Shown here one piece after another: positions 1-12,296 of a stretch of DNA of 64,000 nucleotides. The position numbers were made by a program, and so were the translations under genes. This DNA comes from Periconia sp. R9002. Lineage: Eukaryota > Ascomycota > Dothideomycetes > Pleosporales > Periconiaceae. The first letter of the stretch is position 1, and every line of letters starts with the position of its first letter. Under the pieces are notes generated by a model that had not been told where the DNA came from, did no database searches, and was given only the letters and a program-made list of their open reading frames with translations. The stretch spans positions 177,530 to 241,529 of the forward strand of contig JAMAHW010000065.1 in NCBI GenBank assembly GCA_023627715.1. The letters run 5' to 3'.

Positions 1-1
1 G

Positions 2-415
2 CTGCCGGGCTACGTCGCGGACCGCTTCGGCGCGTTCAACACCATGTCTGCGACATCATGCATCTGCTCCGTCTTCATCTTCGCCCTCTGGCTAACCGCC
101 GGCAGCAGCGAAGTCGCCATCACGGCGTTCGCCGTCCTCTTTGGGTTCTGGTCCGGCGCCGCCATCAGTCTGACCCCTGTGTGTGTCGCCTCCGTCTGCA
201 AGATTGAAGACTATGGCAAGAGGAATGGGACGACGTTTTCGCTGGCGAGTTTCGCGGCTTTGATTGGAATTCCCATAGCTGGTGCAATTTTGAAATCAGG
301 AGGAGGAGAGTATACGGGTTTGATTGTTTTTGCGGGCGCGGCTTATGTGGCTGCTTTTGTGGCTTTTGCGACGACGAGGGTGGTTTTTGGAGGGCGGGGG
401 TGGGTTGTTTGGTGA
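2..415 (+). CDS. MFS transporter, monocarboxylate-permease type, C-terminal part (cut by window start)
   Basis: Open frame running in from the left edge; the visible 137 or so residues begin LPGYVADRFGAFN and end at a TGA at 413-415. The LPGYxADRxG signature is the loop found in the SLC16-like (monocarboxylate) branch of the major facilitator superfamily, and it is followed by four hydrophobic segments separated by short loops, as expected for the last membrane helices of a 12-helix carrier. It is therefore a plasma-membrane or organellar permease; the substrate cannot be told from this part. An internal ATG at 44 is not the start. The short tail after the last helix (GGRGWVVW) gives no sorting information. 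Family assignment rests on the loop motif and the helix pattern. Confidence 0.8.
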   Translation: MPGYVADRFGAFNTMSATSCICSVFIFALWLTAGSSEVAITAFAVLFGFWSGAAISLTPVCVASVCKIEDYGKRNGTTFSLASFAALIGIPIAGAILKSGGGEYTGLIVFAGAAYVAAFVAFATTRVVFGGRGWVVW

Positions 416-949
416 GAGGGGATGTGGTGGAGTGTAATTTCGAGGATATAAAGTAAGATATCTAGATCATCAGCTCCGAATGCTCAATCTACTCAACTCA
501 CGCATCGGTCCCCAAGCTTGCAGGAGAGTCCCTTTTGAAATATGTAAACATGAAATCCGTAATTTTTAGTCCTAGTTTCTAGTTAATTGGAGAGTTACAT
601 CGACATTATTTCTCAATGTTAATCAAACGAAATCAGTGCTACACACATAAGCCCGTATCCCACTCTCTAAGTGTAGTCGAAGCTGTTTCGTTTCGGTTAG
701 TAAAGGGGGGAAGCAAGACCTCACTTCAACGCGATAGCAATCAAAACAGCATTTACTGGTCACTGCTGAAGCAATTCTGCTTACAGCTAAATATATACAT
801 TGATCGACCTTTTACGATGCTAAAAAATAAGTATTTACATGCAATTTTTTCGTTCGCCTTCCTTCACGAAGAAAAAACAAAGAACGATTGTGCCCCAATC
901 TCTACGTCCCCTAAAGAATCACATACGCATTCCAGAGCAAGAAACACGC
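416..949. other. Intergenic, convergent 3' ends
   Basis: Gap between the transporter stop and the stop of the CE1 esterase on the other strand. AT-rich, with no long or family-like reading frame. Probably holds the two 3' UTRs; nothing else seen. Confidence 0.6.
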
Positions 950-1889
950 TTAAGCAATCAACTTAAAGAAACGAAGCATATTGTCTTCGTTAGTGGGAGC
1001 AAAGTGACCAACATTGGTTCCAAAGTATCCAACCAACTGGGAGCCGTCGCCGTAGGAATCCTGTTGCCATTGGGCAGAGGGAACGCCGGAGCTGCTCTTG
1101 GTGAGGGTGAGGTTCATGACGGCGGACCACTGCTTGAGGGCTTCCCTGGCGCACTGAGGACGCACCAGCGTGTCCGACAAGCCGTGCCAGATCTGCATGC
1201 GGGTGCGACGGCCGGTGTATCCGGGGTACGAGTTTTTGACGAAGTTGGCCCATTCGGCAGGCGTGTGCTGGAGGCCTTGAGCGCAGGTCTGGTTGGAGCT
1301 GGCGGGCGTCGGGGGCTGGGTGGAGCCCGCGAAGCAGGCGTGAGCGACGCCAGAGTAGACGGATCCGGCCTCGAAGACGTCGGGGTAGGAGCCGGCGAGT
1401 ACGTTGGTCATCATGGCGCCTGAAGACGAGCCCGTGACGTAGACCTTGGATTTGTCGCCGTTATACTTGGACAGTGTGTAGTTGACCATGTTGACGATGC
1501 CCTGCGCGTCGCCGCCAGCCCCGTGTGTTAGGGTGGCCGCGTTTTGCACGTCCCAGCAGTTCATGTACTTTGTCGTTCCCGGGTAGATGAGGATGAAGCC
1601 ATTCTTGTCGGCGTAGGATGGGAGCTTGGTTTGGCCGTAGTATCCCTGGGCGCTTCCTCCGCAAGGGTGCAACTACACGGTATGTTTTAGCAGTGTTCTG
1701 GATACAAAGTTCGCTTTGAGGGAGACTTACTCCGACGATGATGGGTGGGTTAGCGGCCAGCTTATCAGGAACGTAGATGTAGAACTGCAGGCTCGTTGGG
1801 TTGGAGCCCCAGTTGTTTACTGCCTGCAAGGAGGCGCCGAGTACGGTCGTGGCCGAAGCCGTCAGGGCGAAGAGCTTGGAGAAGATCAT
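950..1889 (-). CDS. Secreted carbohydrate esterase family 1 (acetylxylan/feruloyl esterase-like)
   Basis: Two exons, 1731-1889 and 950-1672, joined across a 58-nt intron (donor GTAAGT, acceptor TAG), give 293 residues. Residues 1-19 are a classic signal peptide (MIFSKLFALTASATTVLGA). The mature part is an alpha/beta hydrolase of the PHB-depolymerase/CE1 group: HPCGG oxyanion region near residue 55, nucleophile elbow GSSSG with Ser136, acid Asp220 in HGLSDTLV, and His276 in VGHFAP. Such enzymes act outside the cell and deacetylate xylan or release ferulate from plant cell wall. There is no carbohydrate-binding module. Start chosen because it begins the signal peptide. Acetylxylan versus feruloyl activity cannot be separated from sequence alone. 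Confidence 0.88.
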
Positions 1890-4209
1890 GGTGAAGCAAT
1901 TGGTAGACCGCGAGGCTGAACAAGAAGCTGTGGAACGTCTATGGCATTGTTCAGAACTAGCATTCTCCCAGGGGACTTATATACTCACGATACTCTGCCT
2001 TGAACTATCTGGAATTGTGGGGAAGGGATCCGCGTTCATTAGGAGCTATGTTGATCTTCGCGTAGAGTAACCCCAGCCGATGGCATTTAATCAAAACTAC
2101 CGTGGCTATCGTTTTATGGTTATTGAGCAGAAAAAATCTCCTCACTCCAACCCACTACCAGGCAACTAACTTCGGCATGTAAAGCATATAATTGGATTAA
2201 ACACGTTTGCGCACTATCGTCGATGACCCGGATTCGAAACCTTCTAGCAACCCAGGAACTCAGAAGAACAAAACGCGATTCCTCCAATCGCGTGCCGGCC
2301 ACGACGTCAACTGATTCGCGCGCGTTCAACGTCTATACCCAAACGTAGCGGTTCATATATATTTGGCCAATGGCGTCGAGGGTGGACGTTGCCAAGGGTT
2401 AGGGATCCCGCGACGAGCACCCGATTTAGGCAAATTGGTACTCTACTTGGGAGCCCGTTCAGGTTAGATGTTTCATGCATGGCACTTTGCTATTTCCCTT
2501 AATGAAACACCCGGGATCAAATTTCGGGAACACAGCTATATGAAATCCTGGGCTGGAAGGCTGGCGATATCGGCAGGGAAACACGGGAGTAGAATCTGTT
2601 GGTGAGGGTGAGTGACAGGAAATTCAGTGTTAATGAAAAGGTATGACGTAGTTGCTTCTCGTGTCTGAAAAAGGACTGTAACTATCCTTAAAGGGAAGTC
2701 TTGCTATAATGAGGTACAGTCAAGGTGCATAGGGCATTTAACCTAGTCAACACTGGCAGTGTATGCCGAGAAATAGAAGTGGAGCCCTAGGGATGGGAAA
2801 CGTTCATGGTCAGCCCAGTTTGATGTTTCTGGTCTGTGTTCCTACCGTGCCCAGTGCACTCGTAGACAATAATGGTGGGTGTTTTACATTGTGTTGGTTA
2901 TACCAGAATCATGAAAAATTTGTTGCGTACGAGTAAGTACGCCGGCCACTACGTATTCAGCCAGCAGCTACGTCCCTTCAACAACGACATTTTTTCCAGG
3001 CGCCAAATAATATCAAGATATCCCATGGTGTAGCGTTCTACGACTATGATCATTCTCTGAATCACCACGGACTGACTTCAACTATGTACACACGAAGCAA
3101 AGCATTGGTTATCAAGGCCGCCTCCCTATTACTCCTTTACTTCAAAGGCTTTTAGATCCCTTCTTTTGAAGGGTTTCTTCACTAGGTAGAACACCTTAGA
3201 ATAGTTTTTTTTGTATATAATATGGATTTTTTAAGGGTGGGGATAGCCCTTAGTACTGCGGTACTATAAAATATCTAAATCTGATGAATAGTTTGTCTTT
3301 TGGAAAAATATACACACGAATTGCAGGGTGTTCTTTACTGACATCAAATGGGGGCTTTCCAACGTGGAATAGATCAATTTAATCGTCATCCGCGGTAGGT
3401 ATCAACACGAGCAATGGAATGGAAAAGCACAAGAAAGTATGAGCCCGAGACGAAGTAACGAGCACACTAAGAAAGTAAAACGAAGAAATTTTTATTATTT
3501 CCAATAACCCAAAAAGTCAGCACCGAACCTAGCACATACTTCAAAGTTCGTACAAAAACCATTCACAAACTCCAACCATCCCGTCAAGCTTCCCCAAGCA
3601 ACAAACAACCAACATTGAAGCAACCAGAAAAAAATAAGAGAAACATATTACATCACACAAGTCAGCACTACCTCGGCTCAACACCATCCCCTACGAACTC
3701 CTCATACCGCACTCTCCTCAGTTCTCCAAGCCACTGCGGCTCCGCACATCAACACACTCAAAGTCTGCGGGGAAATTAGTCCCGATAGGGTAACTTCAAC
3801 CACCCACCAGACATCTAAGTTCGCACATACATATACAGATAAAATATCCAGTCCTGCGGATTCTCCCTTCGTGTATCTTTTTATTCATTTTACATTTGCT
3901 TGTTCTCGCTGCTTTCCCCATATATACAGAGGTACTCTTTGTATATTTCGTCAAGAAGGGAAATAAGAAAGTCTCGCACACACACACACGCCCTCTATAT
4001 ATCGTACACGACGAATTGGTTGGAACGAGTCTAATATCGGAGCTACACGGATTTACCAAACGAGATATTGGATCGACGTATATACCTTCTCCTCACTCCC
4101 TCTACAAAAAGAAGAGAGGACCACCGTTCAACACCACACCCTCGATCCGGATACCCACCAACCTCTACCACACCGCCACCACCTCAAACAACGAAAACCA
4201 ACAAAAAAA
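1890..4209. other. Gene-poor intergenic stretch, 2.3 kb
   Basis: No reading frame here looks like a protein. 1890-2110 should carry the esterase promoter. 3140-3180 has a CTTCAAAGG/TTTGAAGGG inverted repeat, and 3237-3285 is a copy of a dispersed repeat found again at 60.4 kb. The part after 3480 is AC-rich and leads into the 5' leader of the next gene, with a short CA run near 3979. Probably partly a decayed repeat region. Confidence 0.5.
3237..3285 (+). repeat. Dispersed 49-bp repeat, copy A
   Basis: Matches 60439-60487 without gaps, same orientation, with 5 mismatches in 49; four of the five are transitions. The centre is a hairpin, AGTAC-TGCG-GTACT (3252-3265), unchanged between copies. 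The transition bias is what repeat-induced point mutation would leave, but five sites are too few to prove it. Confidence 0.75.
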
Positions 4210-4824
4210 ATGTCCACCAAAATCACCATCCACCCGTCCTTCCCCCACCTCACCACCTCCCCTCCACCAACCACCAACCCTCCTCCCACGACCCTCACCC
4301 TATCCTGCCACTGCGCGACCTCCCCCGTAAAAGTCACCCTCTCATCCCCCATATCCCACAACCACTTCTGCGGCTGCACACAATGCTGGAAGCCCTCCTC
4401 TTCTCTCTTCTCCCTAATCGGCGTCGTCCCAACACCCTCCCTCGCCATAACCTCCTCAGCCTCAAAACTCCACATCATCGACCCATCCGCAACCATCAAA
4501 CGGCACGCGTGCCGCGCGTGCGGCGTGCACATGTTCGGCCGTATTGATGCTGACACGCCGCATGCGTTCCAGGGGCTGGATTTCGTGCATGGGGAGCTTG
4601 CGGTGGGGGGGATGGAGGGGAAGGTGCCGCGGCCGAGGTTTGCGGGGTTCGTGAGTAGTGTTATTGAGGGCGGGTATGAGAGGGAGAGGATGGGGGAGTT
4701 GAGGGGGGTGTTGAGGGGGAAGGGGTTGGAGGTTTATGATTGTTTGAGTCCCGAGTTGATGGATTTGATTGCTGGGTTTGCGGCGGAGAGGAGGAAGGAG
4801 GTGGTGGGGAAGGCGAGGTTGTAG
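4210..4824 (+). CDS. gfa: S-(hydroxymethyl)glutathione synthase (GFA/CENP-V family)
   Basis: Single exon, 204 residues, start in a strong context (eight A's before ATG). The enzyme speeds addition of formaldehyde to glutathione, feeding glutathione-dependent formaldehyde dehydrogenase in the cytosol. All seven zinc cysteines are present: Cys33 and Cys35 (CHC), Cys54, Cys56 and Cys59 (CGCTQC), Cys101 and Cys104 (CRAC), with the spacing known for bacterial Gfa. Further fungal signatures are DPSATIKRHACRACGVHMFG, FAGFVSSVIE and YDCLSPELMDLIA. The first 28 residues are Pro/Thr-rich and poorly conserved. The 3' half of the gene is strongly G-rich and the 5' half C-rich, so both strands show long spurious frames. 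Other GFA-family members have unknown roles, but the C-terminal match favours the synthase. Confidence 0.9.
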   Translation: MSTKITIHPSFPHLTTSPPPTTNPPPTTLTLSCHCATSPVKVTLSSPISHNHFCGCTQCWKPSSSLFSLIGVVPTPSLAITSSASKLHIIDPSATIKRHACRACGVHMFGRIDADTPHAFQGLDFVHGELAVGGMEGKVPRPRFAGFVSSVIEGGYERERMGELRGVLRGKGLEVYDCLSPELMDLIAGFAAERRKEVVGKARL

Positions 4825-5081
4825 GGCTGGTGAGGGAGGGTGGAGGGGAGGGAATGGGGGGGTGCGGGAAGGGAGGTGGATGGGCGAGGGTTTTGCTATT
4901 TTTGTTTTGGTTGAGAATGGTTTGCGATGGATCTGGGAAAACAAGGGGAAGAAAAGATAGGATCGTTATCCAATGAATGAATAATGTTAGGTTTGAATTG
5001 GTAGCTTAAGTAGGCGATGATTTAAACCACCTATCCTTATTCTGCTCTCAATTCATTCGAGCTGGTAAGCCGTCTTTCCCC

Positions 5082-6354
5082 TCACCGCGACGCCTTCTCA
5101 TCCTCAATCTGTCTCCTCAGGTCCTCAAGCACCTCTTTCCTCCGTTCCAAGTGTCCCTGCAGACCCTCGACCTGCTCTTTGACCGTATCAATCTCTTCTC
5201 TGATGCCCGACAGCCCCTTGACGGCACCACCATCCCCGCTATCCAATTCCCTGAGCACTCCTCTCTTGTAGTCCAGCAGCATCTCCAGCTCCCGCTTCAC
5301 CAGCGCCGGCTTGCTATCGGTTCTCCTGCCATGTCGCCTGTTTTCGCTTTCCTTCTCTACACGGTCGATCTTCTCCTCAAGCTCCTTGAGTTGCTTCTTG
5401 AGACGGACCTCTTCCCAGTCCTCGGTCGTGCGGCCTCCATGGTCGGTTCCGCGCGCGCGGGCGCCATAATTGTTGGCTCGGTCGCCCACTCCCAGTCGTG
5501 TGAGGTAGGCATCGCCAAACTTTGCCTTCTTGCCTGCCGTAGTGTTCTCGTCGCTGCGCTCTGCCCATCGGTTGCCTGTACGCTCTACATCGTAATCAAT
5601 GTGTGCCTTCTCGAAACTTGCTCGCAGACTGGGCGGTACGCTGCGAGGAACTCGGAAGCCCTCACTCCTCTGGTTTAATATGTGTAAAAAGGCAAGGCAA
5701 GCATCTTTGGCTACGGTCTCCCCCGCTTTGGGATTGACTAGATTCCAGGCGAAGCGCACATCGCTGTCCGGTACGTTGTCTAAGCTGTCGAAGAGGGGTT
5801 GCAGGGTGTGGAAGGAGACGTTTCCGTGTGAATCGCGGTTCGCCGTATATATCTCTTCGTATTTCGACTTATCCGTCGGCGACATGTACCAATCGAAGCC
5901 GTCTCGCAGGCCTGGTGTATCGTCATCGTCTTCGACCTGTTCGAATTGAGGTAGCGAGCCCGTCATGGCGCGATTGGCCTGGACGAGATGGGCTTTGGAC
6001 TCTGGCACAAGCCAGTCGGGGAGGGTTTTTGGGACATCCACAGACTCCTGTAGGAAGTTAGGCCCGATCATTCTTCAGCTCCCGCGAGCATCGCGGCATG
6101 CGAATAAAACGTACCCCGTTGATCAAATCAAAGATTAAGCGCATAGCGACGCAGAACTCCTCGAAATCGAGCTTTCCGTCGCCGTCCACATCGGCCAAAT
6201 CCCACACACGCTCTAGCTGGTCATCGCGGAGGTGTGAGTTCTTAAGGACGGGGGCTGCCTGCGCGCCGTCGAGATGTGTCGAACCATTGGACAGGGAGCT
6301 GAAAATCTCCCAGTACTTTTCGATTTCGTCTTGTTCTATGCGGCGGGGAGCCAT
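5082..6354 (-). CDS. end3: Actin cytoskeleton-regulatory complex protein END3
   Basis: Exons 6115-6354 and 5082-6047 with a 67-nt intron (donor GTACGT, branch CTAAC, acceptor TACAG) give 401 residues, the normal END3 length. END3 works with Pan1 and Sla1 at endocytic actin patches. Residues about 8-100 form the first EH domain, with the calcium-binding loop [13 protein letters not shown]; a second EH-like domain follows [15 protein letters not shown], and the last 120 residues are charged coiled coil. The joined sequence across the splice reads [17 protein letters not shown], which confirms the acceptor. The gene lies 570 bp downstream of the 3' end of the class VII chitin synthase and on the same strand. 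The A. nidulans homologue is SagA. Confidence 0.93.
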
Positions 6355-6924
6355 TGTGAAGTACCGGTCGAGGCTGAGTAGATTGGTGTGGGGTAAAATG
6401 TGGTTTAAATGCTTTGGGGCTGATAGAGTTGGGGGTTGGGGGTGCGGCGCTCATGTCGGCCATCGGCGCCTCGGAGCTGCTTACATCACTCATCACTTGC
6501 GTACGCATGTATTCGCAGGATTGTATAGGTATGTATGTTTTATGCACAACGTCTCTCACTCTAACAGAGAACTATTTACCGCTACCCGATTATCATTACT
6601 CCAAATGTACAGCGCTTGAAACCAACTAGTGAATTGAGAAATAAAGGAAAGTAAGAGTATGCAAATGACTCCCATCCTACACCGAGATTCCTGTATGCCA
6701 ATGATGCTCCCAATCTTAAAACAACGAAACGCGACATTGCTGCACATAGAGAGTGATTTCGACTACGCCATAAGCCGACCCGACAAAAAACAAAGTCTTT
6801 TTTTGTCTTCTTCAGTTGATCCCATGAAGGAAAAGCAAAGAAGAGGAACCTCATCGTCAACGTGAGGCAAACAAGATACGTGAAAGAACGCTGATGCTGA
6901 TGGAGGGAAATATAACAAGTCTCT
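6355..6924. other. Intergenic: END3 promoter and chitin synthase 3' UTR
   Basis: 570 bp between the END3 start and the stop of the class VII chitin synthase, both on the minus strand. Only short shadow frames; no repeat or RNA gene seen. Confidence 0.6.
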
Positions 6925-9900
6925 CTACGCCATGTTCGCCAGTTCGTGGTCGATTTGCTGGCTGAGGAAGATGCGTCGCTCTCCCGTAAGTTGTGTCTGC
7001 AAACGCTGCTCTGCAAGGGCGACCAACTGTTTCTTGGTGACGTTGTCCAGATCCGCTTCCCTCAGGCACTGCTGAACGGTTTCAATGATCACGGCGTCAC
7101 TCGGGCCGCCCATCATGCTCTGGAAGTTGGTCGTGCTGCCCGGACGGGATTGTGCGTAATTTCCGAGAGGGCTGCGTCCCCTGATCGGGGGAGTCGAGGT
7201 CATGAGGTTGTCAGAGCTCTGGAATCCGCCAACGGAAGGTCGGTTGCCATAAGGTGACGTATTGGGATGATCGCTCATGCCACCCATCGACATGAGACGC
7301 TCATGTGGGTTGTCTTGGTAGCGAGAGAAATTGGAGTAGGAGGAGTGGCGTGGTTGCATGCCCTGGAAGGGTCCAGGTGATTGCGGTGGCATATGCGAGA
7401 TGTGATGCATGTTGGACATGATGGTTGATGCCGGCTTTACCGAAGAGTAGACCGATTGCATGTCGTTCATTTCGTATCCATCATCCTCATACGCACTGAA
7501 GCCACCCTTCTCAGACGTCTGGCCAGCCAGGCCACGGCGCCCAGGAAGGCTGTTGGCTTGTGCGTAATCGTCCCATCGTTGCAGAGGAATACTCTTGGGG
7601 TCAAATCCTTCGTCACCTTGAGTAACAACTTGCTTGACGCCCTTCTCACCAATGACAACGCGAGTGTTTCCCCACGAAAAGTCGTCTTGCTTCCAAAAGG
7701 AGTAGACAGGAAGGACAAACGAGTAAATGGGGAAAGCCAAGATGTAAATGATCATCCATCCAACGTGTTGCCACTGACGCTTGACGATGAAGATAACAGC
7801 CTGTAGACCATAGGCAGCCGCAAGCATGATAATGGAGAACAGTGGGAACTGCCCTGTGCCAGTCGAGACATTGTAGATGAGATAGCCGATGTAAACGGGA
7901 ACTGACGGGAGGACAATGGTACCAAAGAGATCGATGAAAACGACGAAGCGCATACTGAAACAACAGAAACCACACATGTCCTTGAGAAGGAGAAGTTCCG
8001 CTAGGTTGTGGATTGTGGAGTTGATCCATCGACGCCTTTGGGAGAGCAAGACACTCCATGACTCAGGCGCAGCAGTGAGAGCGTAGGCGTCTGGGACGAA
8101 CTTGTAAGACATGTTGGGGAAATGTTTCATCATGAGAGTCGTAAGGAAACGATCTTCTCCCAAAGATAAGAGATTCTTTTTGTGTAGCGTGTCCACGTTG
8201 CAGTCGGAGTATTCACGAATGACCTTGTCGGCGATGATCAATGGCCTACCCTTGTCCGCAGTACGAAGGCGGTACATGCAAAAACTGACACAGTTAGCGG
8301 AGAATGCGAATGGACATGTGCTAAACTTACCATCCAGGCAAACAGGTGACGCTGCCGAACAAACTCTCAAAAGCCTTTGCCATGTGATGGGAAATGTAGT
8401 ATTCGTAGACCTGGATCATGGTCCACCAACTGCGCTCCTCATTTTCAAGACTGGTTTCGCCACAGATTCCGGCAATCTTCGAGTCATTGGCACAGCCTGC
8501 CACGAGGCGATTCAAAGCGTCAGGCTTGACCATAGTATCGGCGTCGACCATGAGCAGGTATTCGTAGAGCTCGGGATCCACACCAATGATGTTGTTGATT
8601 TGATGAAACATTTCCAGCTCGAGAGGGTTCATAGCGGATCGATGGTGCACACGATTAAGGAAGCTCATCAGCAAAATCTGGGAGTCTCGTTTTCCTCGAT
8701 TACCTGGCTTCGACTTGCTTTGTTCAGACTCTTTACCCATCTTGACTACGACAATATACGGAACGACATTGCCTTCGAATTCGTAGAGACCAGAGTATAC
8801 CTTTCCGTAATTGAGTTGCTCACTGCCCGTGCCAACAGATCTGAAGGGGAGAGCAGGCGGGTCTACCTTAGGATCGACACCAAGGATATCCAGTACAATC
8901 TTGGGAGTAGGCCTATCGTTGCCACCTCCGACAATCATACCGTCGCAAATGACACAAATTAGCTTTCTCTTGTTGTCATAGGCTAGCGCAGTAAGAGAGT
9001 CCAGACCCTTTCGTATATGATCCTCTCCCTCAGTGTAAGCAGGGACCTGGCATATGACGAACTTGTCCTGGTTGGCAGGACGTCTCTTGGATCCGAGCTG
9101 AAGCGCAGCCAAAAACTTGACGACGATGACTGTAATGATGATGGCAGCGAAAACAAGAAGGAGATAGTCATTGACTTGGCAGCGAGCAGTCAAGCGGAAG
9201 TCGGTAATACCAATGAAAAAGGTGGACTCGAGGCACTGAACGTTCAGAGTGCGATTCCGTGGGCTAAGACGCTCAAATTGCTCAGTAAGGTCGGTTCCGG
9301 CATTGTTCTTCACCGCATCCTCAATTTTGGAATCCAGGAAATGAGTATTAGGCTGATCGTTCGATCTTTTTTGGGTGTAGAAGTAGTCGGTCAAGTCGTA
9401 GACACGGTTGCCCAGTCGGAACCAATAATGATTCAGGTTCTTGCCCTCGTCCTCAATCTTCTTAGGATCCCAGACCAAGTCACCCTTTCGAAACTCTTTG
9501 ATCTTCTTAAGGAAAACATCTCCATACCAGTTTTGGTTCCTCAAAGCCTGGCTGTCTGTGGAGCTTCGATTTCCGTAATTGTGATATGCTTCAGGATGCT
9601 CGGGAGTGTTGTTGGCCTGGAGGGTGAAAGTATAGTCTGTAACCAGCTCGACGCAAGACTGATAGGGTAAAGGCCTGATGTATGGGTCCATATCCGCACC
9701 AGCCAAAGGCATCATGGTATCTTTATTTGTCGGTCTACCAGTGCTGTCACTGTGCTCCCTCTGCCAGAAGTTGCTCAGGTCGTAAACAGATCCCATGTGA
9801 CTAACGAAGTAATCATCAGCGCCTTGATGATGCGATACTTCAAGACGGTTCCACGCTTTGTCTTTGGCGGGACAAATTACTTTACCGAACCCGATGATGA

Positions 9901-12296
9901 AGAAGATAATGACGGCGTTGAACAAAAAGATCATGAAAACCAGCACCAGTTTTTCTCGCCAGGCCATTCGGACGTCAGGTCGCTTCATACGACCGACATA
10001 CTTGAGGAGCGGTGAGGGTATCCAGAAGGTCAGGCCCCATACCAGAGCAACCCACATCCGTCGAAGTGCGCCGATGGGAGCTTCCGTAATAACTGTGTTG
10101 CCACCGGACTCAGCATCATAATACGTAACACCCTTATCTTCGTCACCTTTCGATCCCAACCCGTAATCACCGGGACGGTTCTGTGTGGTAGGAGCGGTCG
10201 TGGGAGCCACGAATCTGGCATCGAGAACGCTTCGAGCGTCGTTGGCTTGCCGGTCCAAAAGGCCAGTTTGCAACTGCGTCTGGCTATCTTGAGGCGCCAT
10301 GGGAGGCATGGGAGGGAAGAAGCCGCTACCTGCCGCGGTGTTTGCGGAGTATCCGCTTTCAAGGCCACCGGCGCCAACCATGTTTCCAAGCATGCCAGCG
10401 CCACCGACATCTTGCACTTTAAGGTCAAGCTGCGATTCTGCTTCCCACCACGTGCCTTCTCGTACCCAGACCCGTTGGTGGCCCACGATTATTTCACCGT
10501 TGCTCCAACCACGGGCTATGATCCAATTCTGGATGCCGTCTTTTCCTTCCATGCAACCAAGTACGTGATAGCGTTCATAAAACTCCTGGTGGTCGAAGTC
10601 GGCGGTGAAGTCAAGTGAGCGGTTGCGACGGTTGGCCCATTCAGGAATTCTCCAGTCCCGAAGTTGTCTCGAAACCTTCGCAGCGGACCAGGTGGCATTG
10701 ACATCTGATGTGAGTTTGTCGGGCGTAGCATCCGTGGGATGAAGTGCGAGGTGGAACCAGACCCTGCTGCTTGCGACCGTCAACGGGATATCGAGACGGT
10801 TGTGAGAGCCCAGAACGATGCCCTGGTCCGGGACAGGTTGCAGCACAGTTTTGACAAAGTTGTCTTCATCGGTGATCTCCAGAGCAATGTGCTCCAAGAC
10901 CGACTCACGCTTTTCCAAGTCGGCTTGCCGTTGGATCTCGGGACCAAGTTCCTCCTCCGCGGTCTGGATGGCAGCGCGCATGGCTTCGATGACGGAGCTG
11001 CCTGCAGGTGGGATCTCCACACCATCCTCCTTCATTTCAGAGTTGATGCCTTCGTTGTCATCGAACACAGTGCGGAGGGCAATTGCTTTCGCAATGGCTT
11101 GGTTGTGGATTTCCACAACGGTGATGTTAACAATGTCGCCTACCTCGTCTTCGGAAGGGGGAGTCATGCGGCCCTCATCGCTACCATTGTGGTGTAAACC
11201 GGCACGAGCCGCGCGGATGTCTTCGGCGATGGTGGCATTGGCATGGGCGATAACATAGTCAACAATGGCCTCATAGATGCCTGCAATGGCAATGCCCCGG
11301 TCGTGCTCGCCCAACTTGGACCGAAGTAGCTCTGGATCCATGTCGAGGAGCGTGCCGCAGTCTTCGCAAACCATATCCAATGTTTCTTCATCTACAAAAT
11401 AACCCAGTGTGTCGCCGAGCTTGAGCAGGCCAACAAGCGAGCTGATCAAGCTCGAGAGCTTTCGACCCTTGATGCCAATGGCTTTCAAGTTGGCGCGGAA
11501 ATCCTCGGCAGCACCGGCATCATCTGCATCAGGAACGTAGGATGGGGGATCGTAGGTGCCGGATTTGTTGAGGAGAGAGTAGCTAGAGGCGTGTTGTAAT
11601 CCCAGAAACTCTCGTTCGTCCTTGCTGGCCGAACTGGAGTTGAGGTAGTAGAAGACATCAAAAGCCCGGTGACCAGGTTGAGATGGGATGTCTAGAAGAC
11701 CCTTTTGAGTATCGATTCCGGTGGTGGAGAGTTTAATTTCGGCGCCGAGCAGGTTACCGGCTAGATTGATTGTGAAGACGGCAGCGAGGCCGTTGTAACG
11801 GGGGAGGGAGGGGTTTTGAGGGGTAACGCAGTGAGTGAACGCTCTGATGACATCGAGGGCAGTGTAATAACTGGTTGGGGTGGAGAGTGGCAGCGCGGTG
11901 CTGAAAGCCATAAACTGTGAGGGGGTGGATTCGTGGAGAGACCTGTGTTGTCAAGTCAGTTACCGGCTAGACGGGAAGGCATCAAACAGGGAAGACTCAC
12001 GCCAAAACAATACATCCATCTTCAGCACGTCGACGGGCATGTTCCCATGCTTTTCGTCCCAACTCGGTGTCGATGGTACCACCAATGCGGCCATCTGGCT
12101 GGGGACGGGCTGTGAGCCATGTGTTGACGGCAAGACTAGTGCTGGCCTCAAGAGAATAGGGCTGATTGTTCCGATATCCGGCGTTGAGGGTGTTGAGAAG
12201 GGTCGTCGTCGAGACCTGCGCGGTCGGGTTGTTACCACGGGGTGCTGCCGAAGCTGTCGAGTAGACCGACATGCGTGAGTTGTTGACAAAACTCAT
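6925..12296 (-). CDS. csmB: Chitin synthase class VII (CsmB type, myosin-like domain without P-loop)
   Basis: Exons 12001-12296, 8331-11942 and 6925-8284 with introns of 58 and 46 nt give 1755 residues. A plasma-membrane enzyme polymerising UDP-GlcNAc into chitin at hyphal tips and septa. The N-terminal several hundred residues form a reduced myosin-motor-like domain; where the class V paralogue has its P-loop this protein reads SLHESTPSQ, so nucleotide binding is unlikely. Next come two membrane helices, cytochrome b5-like segments, then the chitin synthase 2 domain with [13 protein letters not shown] and QRRRW (about residue 1385), several more helices and a C-terminal DEK_C domain. Start: first ATG in frame (MSFVNNSRM); none lies upstream in the open frame. 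Older schemes call this class VI. Head-to-head with the class V gene. Confidence 0.93.

Noticed and set aside
2222..2315. tRNA-like sequence on the minus strand (GGTTTCGAATCC, with a perfect CGCGATT/AATCGCG hairpin)
   Set aside because: The T arm has an extra base and unpaired stem, the anticodon loop would have five bases, and the D arm does not fold. At most a decayed tRNA or SINE relic.
4128..4944. Several 140-160-residue frames on both strands around the GFA gene
   Set aside because: Caused by the extreme C-rich then G-rich composition; only the frame with the seven zinc cysteines is a real protein.
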